From assembly GCA_020353215.1 (NCBI GenBank), contig CP070692.1, forward strand, positions 318,952 through 352,832: a DNA stretch of 33,881 nt, written 5' to 3'. The notes beneath the pieces are model-generated. The model did no database searches, had not been told where the DNA came from, and saw nothing but the letters and a program-made list of their open reading frames with translations. Positions 7,765 to 18,340 of this stretch are shown in pieces. A program made the position numbers and the translations under genes. The stretch comes from Deltaproteobacteria bacterium. GTDB lineage: Bacteria; Desulfobacterota; Syntrophobacteria; BM002. Position 1 is the stretch's first letter; the number at the start of each line of letters is the position of its first letter.

Positions 7765-8493
7765 TTATAATCGGAACTCTTCTCCCAAATAGGTTCGACG
7801 AGCCACGGGGCTCGAAGCAAGCTTGGCAGGATCTCCTTCTTCCAAAATAACACCCTCGTTCAATATATAAGCGCGATCACACACCTTGAGAGTCTCACGT
7901 ACGTTGTGGTCGGAGATCAAAAGGCCTATCCCCTTTTCCTTCAGTTGTTCAAAGACCCTTTGAATATCGACAACAGCCAATGGATCTATCCCGGCAAAAG
8001 GTTCATCCAGTAAGAGGAATCTGGGACAGGTCACTAAAGCTCGGGTTATCTCCACTCGCCTCCTTTCGCCTCCTGACAGGGAATATCCTCGGCTGCCAGC
8101 TAGATGCCCCACGTTCAATTCATCCAAAAGCTCCACAAGCCGCTGTCGCCGTTCCTGCCGACTCAGGTCCAAAGTTTCAAGAATCGCCAGGATGTTCTCT
8201 TCCACCGTCAACTTCCGGAATATGGATGGTTCTTGCGGAAGATAAGTGATCCCTTCCCGCGCTCGGATGTACATGGGTAGCTCAGTGAGGTCTTTCCCGT
8301 TCAGAGAGACCCGGCCGCTGTCCGGACGAATCAAGCCTACGATCATGTAAAAGGTCGTAGTTTTCCCCGCCCCGTTCGGACCTAGCAACCCGATGATCTC
8401 GCCACGATCCACTTCTAAGCTCACTTTGTTCACCACTGAGCGGCGACGATAGATCTTCACCAGGTCCGTGGCGCCGAGTTTACCCACCTTCAT
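7765..8493 (-). CDS. lptB: LPS export ABC transporter ATP-binding protein
   Basis: The ATPase that powers lipopolysaccharide extraction from the inner membrane with LptFG and LptC. The 242-residue form has Walker [10 protein letters not shown] (38-46), the Q-loop [14 protein letters not shown], signature [15 protein letters not shown], Walker [14 protein letters not shown] and the switch His in [11 protein letters not shown] use the ATG at 8493. An open frame continues upstream to 8625 but only by reading through lptA in another frame, and its first 44 residues do not resemble LptB. The chosen start overlaps lptA by 14 bp, which fits translational coupling. No lptF or lptG is in the window. 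Confidence 0.95.
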   Translation of the reverse strand: MKVGKLGATDLVKIYRRRSVVNKVSLEVDRGEIIGLLGPNGAGKTTTFYMIVGLIRPDSGRVSLNGKDLTELPMYIRAREGITYLPQEPSIFRKLTVEENILAILETLDLSRQERRQRLVELLDELNVGHLAGSRGYSLSGGERRRVEITRALVTCPRFLLLDEPFAGIDPLAVVDIQRVFEQLKEKGIGLLISDHNVRETLKVCDRAYILNEGVILEEGDPAKLASSPVARRTYLGEEFRL

Positions 8494-9091
8494 CTCTGTC
8501 TGTTCCGAAACTTCCCTCTTTCTTAACACCGTCCCAGTTGAACGAACCTCCAACCCCGGAACTGAATATCGTGGCTTCCACGGGCCCTGAGGGGCCTCCC
8601 TCGACAACGCTTTTCTCGCTATCAAGATAGAGCGTAATGGAGGTGCCTTGAATAATGTCCGTGTCTCGTCGCACCCGAGGTTCTCCGGTCAGCACTACCT
8701 TGTTGTCAGAGCTATAATAGACCGCTTTCTTCCCGGTGGCCACAGTGTTTTTCTGAGAAATGCGAACATTTCCTTCAACCACGATCCGGTCCACGCGCTG
8801 CGCCAAAGCGTCATCGCTGGCCTCACCGGTGTTGTTCTCCAAATAGAAAATGGTAAGGCGATCGCCCTTTATCGTTAGTTCTCCCTGGGTGGCCACAACG
8901 TGGCCCGAAAAAACCACTTGACGGTCTTGTTGATGCGCTTCGAGTCGATCGCTCACTATGTGGACGACCCCAGGACCCCGAGGCTCAGCATGAGTCAAGC
9001 CGTTTCCGCCGAACAAGAAGCCCAATACCAGCAGGAAGACCAGCAGTTGCATGCGGGATGGCATCTTCTCAAATATGCCACTGCTTATCAC
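8480..9091 (-). CDS. lptA: LPS export periplasmic protein LptA
   Basis: Forms the periplasmic bridge that carries LPS to the outer membrane. A signal peptide ([22 protein letters not shown] core) precedes an OstA/LptA domain: [72 protein letters not shown]. The start is uncertain. The GTG at 9091 has GGAGG 12 nt upstream and gives 203 residues; the ATG at 9064 is the next choice but its only purine run abuts the codon. Starts further upstream would overlap lptC. The gene ends inside lptB and begins just after lptC, giving the conserved lptC-lptA-lptB-rpoN order. Confidence 0.9.
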   Translation of the reverse strand: MISSGIFEKMPSRMQLLVFLLVLGFLFGGNGLTHAEPRGPGVVHIVSDRLEAHQQDRQVVFSGHVVATQGELTIKGDRLTIFYLENNTGEASDDALAQRVDRIVVEGNVRISQKNTVATGKKAVYYSSDNKVVLTGEPRVRRDTDIIQGTSITLYLDSEKSVVEGGPSGPVEATIFSSGVGGSFNWDGVKKEGSFGTDRDEGG

Positions 9092-9116
9092 GAATCTTCC
9101 CAACCTCCAGCGTCCA

Positions 9117-9728
9117 CTACGAGGATCTATTGCGCTGCCCATCGAAAGACAGGATTCCCTGCAACGTAGTTTCAATGTGTTTCAAGACGCTCAGTGTCCG
9201 CCCATCCATATCCAAACGCATACCTAGGCCCCTGAGCACGAGGCCCTGCCCTTCAACCAGCACGGCCGCGGGGGTATGAAACAGTCCCCTTTCGCGGTCG
9301 TAAATAAGTCGTTCGGTCACCACCCGGTAGCCGTCTTCTGACTGCAAACGAACGTTGCCGCTGAGCTCCATATTCTTGCTGTCGTTGTGAAGAACCCCTT
9401 CATCTCCCCACAGTTCAACCTTACTACCATCCTCTAGAAAGAATTCGGCCTTCACTGGACGGACAACTGTCTCCTGCCTGTCGTCGAAATAACATGCCAA
9501 GGTCGCCTGAACAGTACACCGGGATTGTCCTTCTCTGACATCACAATAATTGAAGTCGTTGAGGGTGACATCGGCGTCATTGCAGGTCGCTTGAGTGGTG
9601 ACAGCCGCCTGTGACCGTTCCAGCCGCTGCTCCCTCATCCCGACCAAGAAGGCCAGCACCGCAGCCAGCAATACCAGACACAGATACCAGCGGATAAAGC
9701 GTATGCGTTGCCAGATTGGCTTTTGCAT
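9117..9728 (-). CDS. lptC: LPS export protein LptC
   Basis: Bitopic inner-membrane protein that passes LPS from LptBFG to LptA. The 203-residue product has an N-terminal membrane anchor (WYLCLVLLAAVLAFLVGM, about 14-31) and a periplasmic beta-jellyroll with family landmarks: VKAEFFLEDGSKVELWGDEG, MELSGNVRLQSEDGYRVVTE and LIYDRERGLF. Four cysteines cluster at about residues 49-79, in a part of the domain predicted to be periplasmic. I do not recall cysteines there in the family and they could form disulfides. The ribosome site is poor. It heads the lptC-lptA-lptB-rpoN run, with both a sigma-54-like and a sigma-70-like element in the 232-bp region upstream. Confidence 0.88.
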   Translation of the reverse strand: MQKPIWQRIRFIRWYLCLVLLAAVLAFLVGMREQRLERSQAAVTTQATCNDADVTLNDFNYCDVREGQSRCTVQATLACYFDDRQETVVRPVKAEFFLEDGSKVELWGDEGVLHNDSKNMELSGNVRLQSEDGYRVVTERLIYDRERGLFHTPAAVLVEGQGLVLRGLGMRLDMDGRTLSVLKHIETTLQGILSFDGQRNRSS

Positions 9729-9818
9729 AGACGATCAACTCGAGCCCGAAGAAACTTAAAATTCTCAATCATGCAACTTCCATGCACAATTCGACCGACT
9801 TCACCAATTCATTTTTCA

Positions 9819-9848
9819 CCTATACCATAGGCTGTAACATAGTGTAAA
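9819..9848 (-). promoter_or_regulatory. Candidate sigma-70 promoter for lptC
   Basis: On the minus strand TTTACA (9848-9843) and TATAGG (9824-9819) are separated by 18 nt. Both hexamers are partial matches. It lies between the sigma-54-like element and lptC and would give a 5' untranslated region of roughly 85 nt. Confidence 0.35.
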
Positions 9849-9849
9849 G

Positions 9850-9865
9850 GGCAATTTGGTTGCCA
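9850..9865 (-). promoter_or_regulatory. Candidate sigma-54 (-24/-12) promoter upstream of lptC-lptA-lptB-rpoN
   Basis: Minus-strand sequence TGGCAACCAAATTGCC matches the -24/-12 consensus TGGCACGNNNNTTGCW at TGGCA and TTGC, with the invariant GG and GC separated by exactly 10 nt. It lies in the 232-bp kdsC-lptC spacer, about 120 bp before lptC, and points at the operon that encodes sigma-54 itself. Transcription would begin near 9838. No enhancer-binding protein gene is in the window. Confidence 0.5.
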
Positions 9866-9921
9866 CTTCCACCAGAATATAAATGATTTCAGCTTGTTCC
9901 GGAATTTGCCAGGATGACTAT

Positions 9922-9945
9922 CCCCTGGTATTAACCCTCCAGGGG
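9922..9945 (-). other. Hairpin after kdsC
   Basis: A perfect 7-bp stem CCCCTGG/CCAGGGG with a 10-nt loop starts 15 nt after the kdsC stop codon in the direction of transcription. There is no T-run after it, so it is at best a weak or Rho-assisted terminator or an mRNA 3'-end stabiliser separating kdsC from lptC. Confidence 0.4.
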
Positions 9946-9960
9946 AACTGTGAACATGGC

Positions 9961-10509
9961 CTATTTAGCACCAAGGTAAGGAGCAGTAACTTCTTCCCAT
10001 CTCCCCAGAACCTCTAGCAAGAAGTCGCACACCTCACGCACTGCACCCCGGCCACCTCCGATTCGAGTGGTCATGTGGCAATAGAAGTGAACGGGAGTTG
10101 TAGCTTCGGCCACGGCCACAGCTAGGCCAACTCGCCTGAGCACGGGGATATCCACCAGATCGTCGCCAACATAGGCCACTTCGCTATCATCCAGCTGCCG
10201 TTGTGTAAGGATACTCTCATAGGAGGCCAGCTTGTCTTTGCTTCCCTGAATTACCAGTTTGATCCCGAGATCTCTGGCCCGATTAGCCACGACTCGTGAA
10301 CTTCTCCCAGTGAGCAGCGCCACCTCGACTCCCGCCCTCTGCAAAAGGCGAATACCGTGACCATCGTGCACGTGGAATACCTTACTTTCCTGGCCGTTAT
10401 CATGCAATACCAGCCCGCCGTTGGTCAGCACCCCGTCTACGTCCAGAATCACCAGTTTAATCCTGGCAGCTCGTTGTCTGGTCTCTGCCTCACTCCCCCT
10501 GAACTTCAC
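9961..10509 (-). CDS. kdsC: 3-deoxy-D-manno-octulosonate 8-phosphate phosphatase (KdsC, HAD family)
   Basis: Hydrolyses KDO 8-phosphate to KDO in the inner-core LPS pathway. The 182-residue protein is the compact tetrameric HAD type, without a cap domain: nucleophile motif ILDVDGVLTNG (Asp23, Asp25), LLTGRSSRVV (motif II), GSKDKL (Lys of motif III) and YVGDDLVDIPVL (motif IV acids). It starts at the GTG at 10509 with AGGAGA 7 nt upstream, and overlaps the kdsA stop by 4 bp (GTGA). Coupled translation with the enzyme that makes its substrate is therefore likely. Confidence 0.95.
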   Translation of the reverse strand: MKFRGSEAETRQRAARIKLVILDVDGVLTNGGLVLHDNGQESKVFHVHDGHGIRLLQRAGVEVALLTGRSSRVVANRARDLGIKLVIQGSKDKLASYESILTQRQLDDSEVAYVGDDLVDIPVLRRVGLAVAVAEATTPVHFYCHMTTRIGGGRGAVREVCDFLLEVLGRWEEVTAPYLGAK

Positions 10510-11348
10510 ACCCTCGTCTCCTTTTGCTCGTTGATACCAGGTTGCACGGCAGCGTGGATTTTTAGAAGCACTTGCACGATATGGTCCACGTTAGCAAGGG
10601 CAATGGAGTTGGGGCCATCGCAGGGGGCTAGATCCGGCTCCTGGTGGACCTCCATGAAGATCCCGTCCACCCCGGCCGCCACCGCAGCTCGTGCCAAGGT
10701 CTCCACAAAGCGGCGATCTCCCCCGGACCGGTCCCCGGATCCACCCGGCAACTGAACACTGTGGGTAGCATCAAAAACGACCAGTCCGTACTCCTTCATT
10801 AGATTGAGAGAGCGCATATCCACCACCAGATTATTGTACCCAAAGGAGCTACCGCGTTCTGTGAGTAGGACTTTTCGGTTGCCGCCAACATGAATCTTCG
10901 CCACCACGTTAGTCATATCCCAGGGAGCGAGAAACTGGCCTTTCTTGACGTTAATGGGCTTTCCTGTTGCTGCCGCAGCCATAATTAGGTCAGTCTGTCT
11001 ACACAAAAACGCGGGAATTTGGATCAAGTCGAGTACCTCTGCGGCGCGTTCCACCTCTGCAACGGAGTGGACATCTGAAACCACAGGAAGATTGCACTCA
11101 CGCCTAACAGCAGCTAGGATGTCCAGCCCCTCTTCCAGCCCCGGCCCCCGGAAGGAAGAGTAAGAAGTGCGGTTTGCCTTATCGTAGGAACTCTTGAATA
11201 TAAGGGGGAGCTGCCACCGGTCAGCCACCCTCTTGAGTTCTCTGGCCGCTGCCAGGGTCGCCTTGGCACTTTCTATTACGCAAGGACCTGCAATAAGAAA
11301 CAGCCTGTCTTCACCAATAGTACATTGGTCTAACTCAATGGAGTACAT
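10506..11348 (-). CDS. kdsA: 3-deoxy-8-phosphooctulonate synthase
   Basis: Condenses phosphoenolpyruvate and arabinose 5-phosphate to KDO 8-phosphate. The 280-residue TIM-barrel shows LIAGPCVIES, FKSSYDKANRTS, FLCRQTDL, NVKKGQFLAPWDM, TERGSSFGYNNLVVDMRS and FDATHSVQLPGG. Cys23 in GPCVIES stands where metal-dependent enzymes such as that of Aquifex have a metal ligand and E. coli has Asn, so this should be the metal-dependent class (inference from family knowledge). It is 30 bp downstream of pyrG and overlaps kdsC. The ribosome site is weak. Confidence 0.96.
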   Translation of the reverse strand: MYSIELDQCTIGEDRLFLIAGPCVIESAKATLAAARELKRVADRWQLPLIFKSSYDKANRTSYSSFRGPGLEEGLDILAAVRRECNLPVVSDVHSVAEVERAAEVLDLIQIPAFLCRQTDLIMAAAATGKPINVKKGQFLAPWDMTNVVAKIHVGGNRKVLLTERGSSFGYNNLVVDMRSLNLMKEYGLVVFDATHSVQLPGGSGDRSGGDRRFVETLARAAVAAGVDGIFMEVHQEPDLAPCDGPNSIALANVDHIVQVLLKIHAAVQPGINEQKETRV

Positions 11349-11378
11349 CAGTAACCATTCTGGATCGCCTGAGGCGAT

Positions 11379-13212
<1,834 letters not shown>

Positions 13213-13436
13213 TAACTTAACTTGAGCATTTGAAATCTAAGGGATCACAAATCGGGTCGCCCCCCGGATGAGAATCGAAACGGCTCGAATCTTTCCTGCC
13301 GAGTTCCGCGGTTCTTTTCACAACTTTCACTACGTTCCGGTCTTGGTTGACTGAGACCATCGTAATGGGGCTCCGTCATCGAACCTTTCGGCTTGGCTTC
13401 TGTTGAATGGTCCCCGCGTGGTGAGGATACGTTTTC
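13213..13436 (+). other. Long untranslated leader of the CBS-ACT gene
   Basis: I see no open frame with a ribosome site here. It contains CACAAATCGGGTCGCC near 13246, loosely like the left edge of repeats A and B, and several short C/G-rich palindromes. It matches no riboswitch class I can recognise by eye. Either the true promoter is closer to the gene or the leader has a regulatory role. Confidence 0.3.
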
Positions 13437-14042
13437 ATGTTAGTAGCCAGACGCATGTCCAAGAATCCGGTCGCCATTTCTCCCCATGCCTCGATTCAGG
13501 ATGCCTTGGAGCTCATGAAACAGCATTCTATCCGCCACCTGCCAGTGGTGGACAGGGAAGACCACTTGGTGGGCTGGATTACTGACAGCGATCTCCGGGG
13601 CGCACTGATAGCGTCCATGATCGAGGAGTTGAGTGTCGGCGACGTCATGATCTCAGACCCAATTACCGTGTCATCCACAGAAGTACTTGAACAAGCCGCA
13701 CTTCTCATTACTGAGCACAAGATTGGCGGCATGCCGGTTTTGGAAGATGGGAAACTGGTGGGCGTCATCACTGTTGTGGACATTCTGGAAGCTTTTATAG
13801 ACATTATGGGCGTGCTCGAATCGAGTTCGCGTCTTGATGTTCTGCTAAGTGATTGCGGTGAGGCGTTCCAGGAAGTCTCCCGCATTATTCGAGAGCATCA
13901 AGGAGAGATTATCAGTGTCGGCATCCTGAGTGATGAGTCTGCCGACAGAGTGTATTCGTTTCGAGTTGAAAAATGCGATACTGAACCGCTACGTAGGGCC
14001 TTGGAGGAAAGAGGTCACAAGGTCGTTTCCTTGAGTCCTTAG
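13437..14042 (+). CDS. CBS-pair and ACT-like domain protein (AcuB-like)
   Basis: Two tandem CBS motifs (about residues 7-58: MSKNPVAISPHASIQDALELM, then IRHLPVVD and LVGWITDSDLR; and 70-122: VMISDPITVSSTEVLEQA, then IGGMPVLEDGKLVGVITVVDIL) form a Bateman module, which usually binds adenosyl nucleotides. Residues 130-200 resemble an ACT domain (ISVGILSDESADRVYSFRVE). Together this is the CBS-ACT architecture sometimes named AcuB, a sensor of unknown ligand that is common in anaerobic bacteria. GAGGA lies 9 nt before the ATG. It is a single gene with its own promoter, divergent from pyrG and upstream of the CoA ligase; a link to acyl-CoA or energy metabolism is only suggested by position. Confidence 0.85.
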   Translation: MLVARRMSKNPVAISPHASIQDALELMKQHSIRHLPVVDREDHLVGWITDSDLRGALIASMIEELSVGDVMISDPITVSSTEVLEQAALLITEHKIGGMPVLEDGKLVGVITVVDILEAFIDIMGVLESSSRLDVLLSDCGEAFQEVSRIIREHQGEIISVGILSDESADRVYSFRVEKCDTEPLRRALEERGHKVVSLSP

Positions 14043-14402
14043 GATAGGGGTCAAACACAGGCAAGGTTAGCCCGCTGTCTCTTGCGTTTTTCACTCAAAG
14101 GTTTGGATCTAAGATCCTGGACAAAGAGAATGTCTGCCACCAGATGAATCGCCCACGAATAGACTGCTTTCCTTTCTGGGGCCAATGTATGCACATGTAC
14201 AACTGTTTCAATGATTTGACTGGAAAGGAGGTGAGGTTGTCGCCTCTGCCGCCTTGAGACGTGTGCCGAAGCGTTCGAACTGGTGGCATTAAGGCAAAAT
14301 TGGACGATATCGTAAAGTCAAGGGTCATGGCCACTTGGGATCCGCCAGGGGCATGAACCAAATCGTGAGATGTGAGGAACGCGCTAACGGAGGTTTATAC
14401 TT
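14043..14402 (+). other. 360-bp intergenic region before the CoA ligase
   Basis: No convincing gene on either strand. A 13-bp palindrome GGATCT-A-AGATCC lies at 14105-14117. I found no good sigma-70 or sigma-54 promoter for the ligase; the closest are isolated -35-like TTGACT (14216) and TTGAGA boxes without partners. The ligase ribosome site (GGAGG, 9 nt before ATG) closes the region. Confidence 0.4.
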
Positions 14403-16049
14403 ATGGGCAAAATACCTGAAAATTACTTACCACCAAGAGATATGTGGCCTGAGTACTTGGTTCCCGAAGAGTTCGCTGATACTCCCATGGAGCTGAATCT
14501 CGCTGATTTTATGCTTGACCGCCACGTTCGAGAAGGCAGGGGAGACAATCCCGCGATAAAGTTTATGGACAAGACCATTTCTTATGCACAGCTCCAGCAA
14601 CAGGTCAACAGATTCGGGAATTCCCTGAAAGAGGCTGGCGTGGAACCTCAGGATCGCGTCGGCATCCGTTTGGTCAACTCCCCTCAGGCCGTTGTTACCA
14701 TTTTCGCCATCGAGAAGATCGGCGCCATTCCGGTGCCCACATCACCGCTGTGGTCTGGGGAAGAGGTGGCCTTTGTGGCCAATGATGCCGAAATGAAGTA
14801 CTTTGTGGTCAATGCACCGCTAATGGGTCCAGTGGAGCAGGCCAAAGCGAACTTTGAGCACGGCACCAAAGTGATCGTCATCGGCGGTAATCCTGAGGAA
14901 GTCAAGGCTGCAGGAAACATGGTCTTCGAAGAGATGCTCGAGGCAGGATCTGCCGATCTGGATGCCACGATGCTCAAAGCCGACGACATTGGAATTATGC
15001 TCTATACGTCGGGCACAACCGGCATGCCGAAAGGCTGCGTCCACTTTGTCCGGCCGTCGATCATAGAATCCAAGATTGTGAACAAATACGTCTACAAGAT
15101 GCAACCGGGTGACGTACTGGGTGGAGCCGCCCCGGTCTCTTTTGCTGCCGGCTTCGGCACCTTCACCTTGCTCCCCTTCGAGGGAGGAGCGGCCATCTCC
15201 CTCATTCCCAAGTTCACTCCTCCTGACATGTTGGATCTCATCCAGAAGCACAAAATTAGCATCCTCACCGGTCTGCCCACGGGTTATCGGGCCTTGATGA
15301 AGTTCCCTCCTTTCAAGGACTTCGACACTAGCTCGGTGCGCCTTTACACCTCCGGTGGTGATGCCCTGGGCGCCGAGACCTTGAATGGCTGGAAGGCACT
15401 CACCGGCAAGCCCATCTGGGAAGGCCTCGGTGGCACGGAAATGCTCCACTTGGTCACCTCCAATACCATGAATCCGGAACCGGTGGCCGATTCCATCGGT
15501 AAACCCTTGCCCGGCGTCGAGGTGCGTGTCATTGATGAGGCGGGCAACGATTGCAAGGCCAACGAAATTGGCAGCATGATTCTCAAGGGTGCTTCGGGTA
15601 CCCTCTACTGGAAGCCCTATATAGACAATGAACGTTTGCTCAACTCGCAACGCAAAGGCGTGGTCAATGGTTGGAATCAGATGGGTGATGCGGTCTTCAT
15701 GAGAGAAGATGGCAATATCTGCTTTGTCTCTCGAGAAGACGATATGATCAAGAGCTCTGGCTACCGCATCGGACCTGCCGAGGTGGAAGAGGCACTTGAG
15801 AAGCACCCGGCCGTGGCGGAGGCAGGCGTAGTTGGCATTCCCGATCCGGACAAGGGCGCGATCACCAAGGCCTTCGTGGTAATGAAAGAGGGCCAAGAGG
15901 GTGGCGACGAGTTCTTTGAGGACTTGAAGGAGTTCTTGAAGCAGCACATAGCAATCTACAAGCTGCCCAGAGCCATAGAGTACGTGGATTCCCTTCCACG
16001 CACCCCCACCGGCAAGCTCTTGCGCCGTCACCTGCGTCCACCCAAGTAG
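14403..16049 (+). CDS. AMP-forming CoA ligase, benzoate/2-aminobenzoate-CoA ligase-like
   Basis: An acyl-adenylate-forming enzyme that activates a carboxylic acid with ATP and CoA. The 548 residues are typical. The P-loop LYTSGTTGMPKGCVHF (about 198-213), the adenine-binding motif ending GLGGTEMLHLV, DIGK-like SIGKPLPGVEVRV, the hinge region YRIGPAEVEEAL and the C-terminal catalytic Lys in RTPTGKLLRR are all present. The 'GTEMLH' motif and the N-terminus with MWPEY resemble 2-aminobenzoate- and benzoate-CoA ligases more than acetyl-CoA synthetase, so an aromatic or other bulky acid is my best guess for the substrate. It is a single gene with a strong terminator, directly before a LivK-type uptake system. 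Confidence 0.85.
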   Translation: MGKIPENYLPPRDMWPEYLVPEEFADTPMELNLADFMLDRHVREGRGDNPAIKFMDKTISYAQLQQQVNRFGNSLKEAGVEPQDRVGIRLVNSPQAVVTIFAIEKIGAIPVPTSPLWSGEEVAFVANDAEMKYFVVNAPLMGPVEQAKANFEHGTKVIVIGGNPEEVKAAGNMVFEEMLEAGSADLDATMLKADDIGIMLYTSGTTGMPKGCVHFVRPSIIESKIVNKYVYKMQPGDVLGGAAPVSFAAGFGTFTLLPFEGGAAISLIPKFTPPDMLDLIQKHKISILTGLPTGYRALMKFPPFKDFDTSSVRLYTSGGDALGAETLNGWKALTGKPIWEGLGGTEMLHLVTSNTMNPEPVADSIGKPLPGVEVRVIDEAGNDCKANEIGSMILKGASGTLYWKPYIDNERLLNSQRKGVVNGWNQMGDAVFMREDGNICFVSREDDMIKSSGYRIGPAEVEEALEKHPAVAEAGVVGIPDPDKGAITKAFVVMKEGQEGGDEFFEDLKEFLKQHIAIYKLPRAIEYVDSLPRTPTGKLLRRHLRPPK

Positions 16050-16083
16050 GGTGATGTGAGGTCGCAAGCGGTTGTTCACTCTT

Positions 16084-16119
16084 CCCCTCACTCCTTTGCC
16101 GGGGTGAGGGGTTTTTTTT
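16084..16119 (+). terminator. Rho-independent terminator after the CoA ligase
   Basis: An 11-bp stem CCCCTCACTCC/GGGGTGAGGGG with one wobble pair, a 6-nt loop TTTGCC and a run of eight T. It lies 34 bp after the ligase stop codon and separates the ligase from the liv genes. Confidence 0.92.
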
Positions 16120-16275
16120 GCTAGCGAATTCAACTTTGTAGGGATTGACCAGTCCGCCAATTCATTAAGGTCGCCCACGCCGCTGTTTCACTTTGTGCTT
16201 TTTTTCTCTTTCGTCCATTGCCAAAGTTAGGTAAGATGCCCGCAGAGGATTTCACCTCGAGGTGGAGGTAGCTCA

Positions 16276-17481
16276 ATGCTTCTCAATCGTTGGCGTGGTA
16301 TTCCTTGCCTGTTATTGCTCTTCCTCTGGTGCCATCTCCCAACCGCAGCCGCGGTTCCCATCAGAATCGGTGAGATTAATCCTCTATCCGGCAGGCTCGC
16401 CAAGCAGGGATTGGAAATCCACCAGGGGGTGGAGGTTGCAGTGGCTGAAGTGAACGAGACAGGGGGTCTCGAAGGCCGGCAGGTGGAGCTCATCTCACGC
16501 GATGACCAGAGCCAACCAGATGTGGCCATTTCAAGGGCCGAGGAACTGTGTGCGTGGAGAAAAGTGCTTGCCCTTACCGGCGGTTACGTTGATTCGCTGG
16601 TTGGGCCCATCAGTGAGGTCGCTAGAAAGTATAAGGTACCCTATGTAGCCAGCGCCAGTTTGCAGGAAGAACTCACACAACGCAATAACCCGTACTTTTT
16701 CAGGGTTGCCAAACTCCAAGGTTTTGTCAACCCCTTGTGCGCTTTCTTGTCGAAACACTTGATGCCGCAACGGCTCGCCATAATCCATGCCGCCACACCC
16801 GGCGCCACTGAGTTCGCTCGCAATCTCAGGAGCTGTCTCCAGCGCAACTCAATTTCAGTACGGCTGGTTGAAAAATTCCGGCCCGGCACGCCTGACTTTA
16901 CGCCTCTGATCAACAAGCTAGCCAGCCTGAACATTGACGTCATTGTCTCTGGCGGTTTTTTCGCAGATCACCTCCTTTTCGTTCGCCAACTCAAGGAAAC
17001 TAGGGTAACTCCCACAGCCTATATCGGTCCTTTCGGGATAGCATACGAGAGCTTCATTCGTGAGATGGGCGATGATGCTGAGTATCTTTTTAGCACCTGC
17101 GCCTGGAATCCTGGTATCACCCGGCCGGGTACTGAAGAGGCCTCGCAGAAGTTTGTGAACAGGTTCCGCCGTATGTTTGACAGGGAACCGAACACCACCA
17201 ACATGCATGGCTACACCTCTGCCAAGGCCCTGCTTTCAGCCATTGGAGAAGTTTTGCGCCAGGGTAAACCTCTCACCGGACCGAATATCCGCGAGACCTT
17301 GATGGGGCTCAATCTCATCTTTCCCATGGAACAACTGTCTTTCGAACAAAACGGCGACCCGCGTCACTACCAGCATCTGGTTGTCCAGATCCAAAAAGGT
17401 AGACTTGTGGTGGTTTATCCGGAGACTCGCGCCACTGGGTCGGCCATCTACCCCATGCCCAAATGGAGTCAACGAAGATAG
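16276..17481 (+). CDS. ABC transporter substrate-binding protein, LivK-like
   Basis: Periplasmic receptor of a branched-chain amino acid type (HAAT) uptake system. The 401-residue product starts with a signal peptide (basic n-region MLLNRWRG, hydrophobic core CLLLLFLWCHL, likely cleavage after TAAA). The type I periplasmic-binding fold follows: IRIGEINPLSGRLAKQGLEI, GVEVAVAEVNETGGLEGRQVEL, DDQSQPDVAISRAEEL, VPYVASASLQEELT and the C-lobe HGYTSAKALLSAIGEVL. GGAGG is 7 nt before the ATG. Members of this family also bind aromatic acids, amides and urea; the CoA ligase upstream makes an organic acid as plausible as leucine. The permease gene starts 1 nt after its stop. Confidence 0.9.
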   Translation: MLLNRWRGIPCLLLLFLWCHLPTAAAVPIRIGEINPLSGRLAKQGLEIHQGVEVAVAEVNETGGLEGRQVELISRDDQSQPDVAISRAEELCAWRKVLALTGGYVDSLVGPISEVARKYKVPYVASASLQEELTQRNNPYFFRVAKLQGFVNPLCAFLSKHLMPQRLAIIHAATPGATEFARNLRSCLQRNSISVRLVEKFRPGTPDFTPLINKLASLNIDVIVSGGFFADHLLFVRQLKETRVTPTAYIGPFGIAYESFIREMGDDAEYLFSTCAWNPGITRPGTEEASQKFVNRFRRMFDREPNTTNMHGYTSAKALLSAIGEVLRQGKPLTGPNIRETLMGLNLIFPMEQLSFEQNGDPRHYQHLVVQIQKGRLVVVYPETRATGSAIYPMPKWSQRR

Positions 17482-17482
17482 T

Positions 17483-18340
17483 ATGTGGACCTCCGTCTTC
17501 GTGTCCGGGATCGTCCTGGGTTCTTTTTACACCCTCATATCCCTGGGATTCGCCTTGATTTTTGGCGCAACCCACACCTTCAATTTGGCCCACGGTGAAC
17601 TGCTGGTTCTGGCTGGGTATGTGGCGTACTGGCTCTGGAAAGCATTTGGCCTCTCACTCCTGTTTACCTTTCCCGCCGCAGTTGTGGTCGCACTTCTGCT
17701 CTGTTTTGTTTTGCAGCGCCTCTTTTCCTTGCTCAGTGAGCCTCGGGAGTTGAACTCCATAGTTGTGAGCTTCGGCATCGCAATACTTCTACAAAATGGG
17801 ATGCTCTTCTGCTTTTCAGGTGACTACCGCCTCATTCGTGTCCCGGTTCTCAATCAGGGATTCCACTTGCACCAAATCTACCTGAGCTATGGTCAGGTCG
17901 CTCTCCTGGCACTTTCACTGCTCGTCATTGCCCTCCTCTACCTGCTCATGCGTCACACTTACGTGGGTAAAGCCCTGAGAGCCACCATCCAGGATAGAGA
18001 GGCCGCATCCCTTGCGGGTATCAACGTGTCCGGTATGGGAGTTGTCGCTTTCGGCATCGGCGCCGTTCTGATAGGGTTGGCAGGTCCTCTCTACGGCTGC
18101 ATTCACTACCTCTACCCCACCGCCGGTCCTCAAGCCACTCTGCTGGCCATTACCATTACCATTTTTGCCGGAATAGGCCGTCTGCGTGGATTAATTCTGG
18201 GTGGTTGGGTCTTGGGCCTCGCTGAATCCGCAACAGTATTTCTCTGGGGCGCCAGTTGGAGGGAGTTGGTGAGCACAATCATTCTGCTCACAGTGTTGGC
18301 GTTAAGACCCCATGGTATTCTCGGTAGAGACGAAAGATGA
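17483..18340 (+). CDS. livH: Branched-chain-type ABC permease, LivH
   Basis: First membrane permease of the uptake system. The 285-residue form starts MWTSVFVSGIVLGSFYTLIS and shows the LivH hallmarks GFALIFGATHTFNLAHGEL (the N-L-A-H-G motif), LNSIVVSFGIAILLQN, KALRATIQDREAASLAGINV (the cytoplasmic EAA-like loop that contacts the ATPase) and ITIFAGIGRLRGLILGGWVLGLAES, with about eight membrane helices. I start at 17483, one base after the receptor gene's stop; a longer frame from 17381 would overlap that gene by about 100 bp and adds no family sequence. It ends in a 4-bp ATGA overlap with livM. Confidence 0.93.
   Translation: MWTSVFVSGIVLGSFYTLISLGFALIFGATHTFNLAHGELLVLAGYVAYWLWKAFGLSLLFTFPAAVVVALLLCFVLQRLFSLLSEPRELNSIVVSFGIAILLQNGMLFCFSGDYRLIRVPVLNQGFHLHQIYLSYGQVALLALSLLVIALLYLLMRHTYVGKALRATIQDREAASLAGINVSGMGVVAFGIGAVLIGLAGPLYGCIHYLYPTAGPQATLLAITITIFAGIGRLRGLILGGWVLGLAESATVFLWGASWRELVSTIILLTVLALRPHGILGRDER

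Noticed and set aside
14820-16178. A 452-codon open frame on minus opposite the CoA ligase
   Set aside because: It lies antisense to a gene with full AMP-ligase motifs, matches no family I recognise and arises from the codon pattern of the plus-strand gene.
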